NCBI GenBank assembly: GCA_964442335.1
Contig: CAYTZI010000128.1
Coordinates: forward strand, 1 to 6,066
DNA: 6,066 nucleotides
Origin: JBFYTX01 sp964442335
Lineage (GTDB): Bacteria; Chloroflexota; Dehalococcoidia; Dehalococcoidales; RBG-16-60-22
Direction: 5' to 3'
A program made the position numbers and the translations under genes. The notes below the pieces were generated by a model that worked only from the letters and a program-made list of their open reading frames with translations, was not told the DNA's origin and made no database searches. Every line of letters begins with the position of its first letter. Position 1 is the stretch's first letter. Below are positions 4,225 through 6,066 of this stretch, piece by piece.

Positions 4225-6066
4225 ATGGACGATAAAAGCCTGGAGATGCTGGAGTTCCCCAGGATAAGGGAAATACTGGCCGGTCACACCGCGTTCTCGG
4301 CGAGCCGGGAACTGGCTTTCGCCCTGAAACCGGCGCAGGACCACGGGCAAATTTGCTTATGGCTGAGACAGACCACCGAGGCGAGACAGCTATTGAGCTT
4401 CGAGCGCGGCTTTTCGGTTGGCGGGGTGCTGGACATACGGGAAAAAGCCAGGCTGGCGGCCCTCGAAGGCGTGCTGGAACCGGCGAGCCTGCTGGAGATA
4501 CAGCAGACCCTGGCCGCCCTGCACGAGCTAAAGCGCTACCTTAAAGACATCGCCGGGGATTACCCAATGCTCTGGGATATTGCGGGCGGCATCGTCGAGC
4601 TGAAACAGATAGAAAAAGACATCGGCGGCTGCCTGGGACCTGACGGCGAGGTGCTGGACACGGCGTCGCCCGCTTTATCAGGCATCCGCCAGCAGCTCCG
4701 GGAGACACGCGGCCAGATACAGGAGCGGCTTGAGTCTATCATAAACTCGACCAGAGGACGCCGCATACTACAGGAAGACATCATCACCGAGCGCGAAGGG
4801 CGCTATGTAATCCTCGTAAAGACCGAGAGCCGGCACGAGCTCAAGGGCATCGTCCACGACATATCCAATACCGGCGCGACGGTATTCATGGAGCCGACGG
4901 TCACCGTGGGGCTGGGCAACGCCATGCGGGAGCTGGTCATCGAGGAGAGGCGGGAGATAGAGAGGATTCTGCGCGTGCTGAGCGGGGAAGTGGGAGCAAA
5001 CAGCGAAGATATAGCGAGGAATGTCGAGCTCGCCGCCGAGCTCGACCTGGCGCTGGCAAAGGCGAGATACGCGAGAAAAATAAACGCCGTAGAGCCGGTC
5101 GTTATAGACCCGGACGGCGCGGACAAAGACCCCAACACTCTGAACCTGATAGACGCGCGGCACCCGCTGCTCGGCGATAAAGCCGTGCCCTTCTCCCTGG
5201 AAATCGGGAGGGACTTTTCCATCCTGGTGATTACCGGTCCCAACACCGGCGGCAAGACGGTGACACTGAAGACGCTCGGTCTGCTCAGCCTGATGGCGCT
5301 GGCGGGCATGCCGGTCCCCGCCTCGGGGGAAAGCCGGATACCGCTTTTCGACGGCATTTTCGCCGATATCGGCGACGAGCAGAGCATCGAGCAGACGCTG
5401 TCCAGCTTTTCCTGGCACATGGGCAACGTTGTCCGTGTCATCAGGGCCGCCACCGGCAAGAGCCTGGTGCTGCTCGACGAGCTGGGAACGAGCACCGACC
5501 CCGCCGAAGGCTCGGCCCTGGCCAGGGCCATCCTGCGCTACTTTTTGGCGCGGGGAACACTGGCAGCGGCGACCACCCACTACAGCGACCTCAAGGCTTT
5601 CGCCCACACGACCGACGGCCTAGAGAACGCGTCACTGGAGTTCGACCCGGCGACGCTGACGCCCACCTATCACCTGACGGTGGGGCTGCCGGGGGGCAGC
5701 AACGCCATGGCCACCGCGGCGAGGCTGGGAATACCGGCGGAGATTATCAACGACGCCCGCGGCATGCTGTCGGCCGGCTCGCGGGAGCTGGAGACGCTGC
5801 TGGCGAACCTGATGACCGAAAAGCAAAAAGTGGAGTCGCTGCGGCGAGACCTGGAAGCAGAAAGAGACGAGTACGCCCGGCGCAGCGCCGAGCTTGAGAG
5901 CGAGGTCCAGCGACTCAAAACAGAGGAACATAAAGCCATACGCGAGGCGCGGGACGCCATAGTGCGCGAGACGGCGGAGCTGCACCGGGAAATCCGGCAG
6001 GCGGCCGCCGAGCTGAGGAAAGAACAAAGCAGGGAAAGCATCGAGAGGGCGAAGCGCGCCCTGGGG
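4225..6066 (+). CDS. mutS2: MutS2 (RqcU) family ATPase, N-terminal 614 residues, 3' end outside window
   Basis: The frame is open from ATG 4225 to the window end. An in-frame TGA at 4219-4221 makes this the first possible start, and AGGA (4213-4216) lies 8 bases before it. The N-terminus has the family's LEMLEFPRIREIL. A core/lever region follows with GRYVILVKTES (192-202; the second strand position is usually VIPVK) and GIVHDISNTGATVFMEP (208-224). Next come DARHPLL (310-316), Walker A GPNTGGKT (338-345), the DEQSIEQTLSSFS region (384-396), Walker B LVLLDELG (414-421) with Glu419, and the TTHYSDLK switch with His452. From about 519 it is a charged coiled coil. Family members run about 780 residues, so roughly 170 residues, including the expected Smr nuclease domain, are missing through the window edge and not by mutation. 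MutS2 lacks the mismatch-recognition domain of MutS. It is known to suppress recombination in Helicobacter and to act on collided ribosomes in Bacillus subtilis. Which role applies here cannot be told. Confidence 0.95.
   Translation, partial: MDDKSLEMLEFPRIREILAGHTAFSASRELAFALKPAQDHGQICLWLRQTTEARQLLSFERGFSVGGVLDIREKARLAALEGVLEPASLLEIQQTLAALHELKRYLKDIAGDYPMLWDIAGGIVELKQIEKDIGGCLGPDGEVLDTASPALSGIRQQLRETRGQIQERLESIINSTRGRRILQEDIITEREGRYVILVKTESRHELKGIVHDISNTGATVFMEPTVTVGLGNAMRELVIEERREIERILRVLSGEVGANSEDIARNVELAAELDLALAKARYARKINAVEPVVIDPDGADKDPNTLNLIDARHPLLGDKAVPFSLEIGRDFSILVITGPNTGGKTVTLKTLGLLSLMALAGMPVPASGESRIPLFDGIFADIGDEQSIEQTLSSFSWHMGNVVRVIRAATGKSLVLLDELGTSTDPAEGSALARAILRYFLARGTLAAATTHYSDLKAFAHTTDGLENASLEFDPATLTPTYHLTVGLPGGSNAMATAARLGIPAEIINDARGMLSAGSRELETLLANLMTEKQKVESLRRDLEAERDEYARRSAELESEVQRLKTEEHKAIREARDAIVRETAELHREIRQAAAELRKEQSRESIERAKRALG

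Noticed and set aside
4768..5607. Long open frame of 279 codons on the minus strand inside mutS2, with a second one at 4803-5531
   Set aside because: Both lie opposite clear MutS2 motifs (Walker A, Walker B). Their translations show low-complexity, composition-driven sequence with no recognisable domain. High-GC codon bias on the + strand produces such antisense frames.

Overview
This window is an ordinary-looking bacterial chromosome segment with all genes on the + strand. GC content is fairly high and coding is dense. Frequent ATA (Ile) and AGG/AGA (Arg) codons, a lipoprotein efflux adaptor next to an ABC exporter split over two genes, and a palindrome-rich intergenic block all fit a Chloroflexota (Dehalococcoidia-like) genome. 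That placement is an inference from general style, not from a marker gene.

Layout. Bases 2-103 are the last 33 codons of a sensor histidine kinase. After 17 bases comes a three-gene export cluster. First is a 594-residue lipoprotein periplasmic-adaptor (HlyD/MacA-type) subunit with a very long coiled-coil hairpin, at 121-1905. Second is a MacB/LolD-type ABC ATPase at 1914-2585. Third is a MacB-type FtsX-domain permease at 2582-3814, whose start overlaps the ATPase stop as ATGA. The tight spacing indicates one operon, probably transcribed with the upstream two-component genes. ATPase and permease would form the membrane pump, and the lipoprotein adaptor would sit on the outer face of the membrane and dock onto the permease. 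The substrate cannot be read from the sequence.

Bases 3815-4224 (about 410 bp) hold no believable gene. Most of the stretch (3850-4123) is one palindrome-rich element. It is bounded by imperfect ~15-bp inverted repeats and filled with smaller hairpins, a nested 15-bp perfect inverted repeat, a 14-bp inverted repeat and a 14-bp tandem duplication. It resembles a MITE or composite intergenic repeat, or a structured RNA. An extended -10 promoter (TGCTATAAT) with a weak -35 then drives the last gene.

From 4225 to the window end runs the first 614 codons of mutS2 (rqcU). The complete MutS core and ATPase are present, but the gene is cut by the window edge inside the coiled-coil linker before the expected Smr domain.

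I found no CRISPR array, tRNA, rRNA, transposase or clearly new multi-gene system. The points most worth checking are the composite palindromic element, the Met/Pro/Gly-rich insertion in the adaptor's beta-barrel domain, and the adaptor's coiled-coil tip, which lacks a visible TolC-docking motif.
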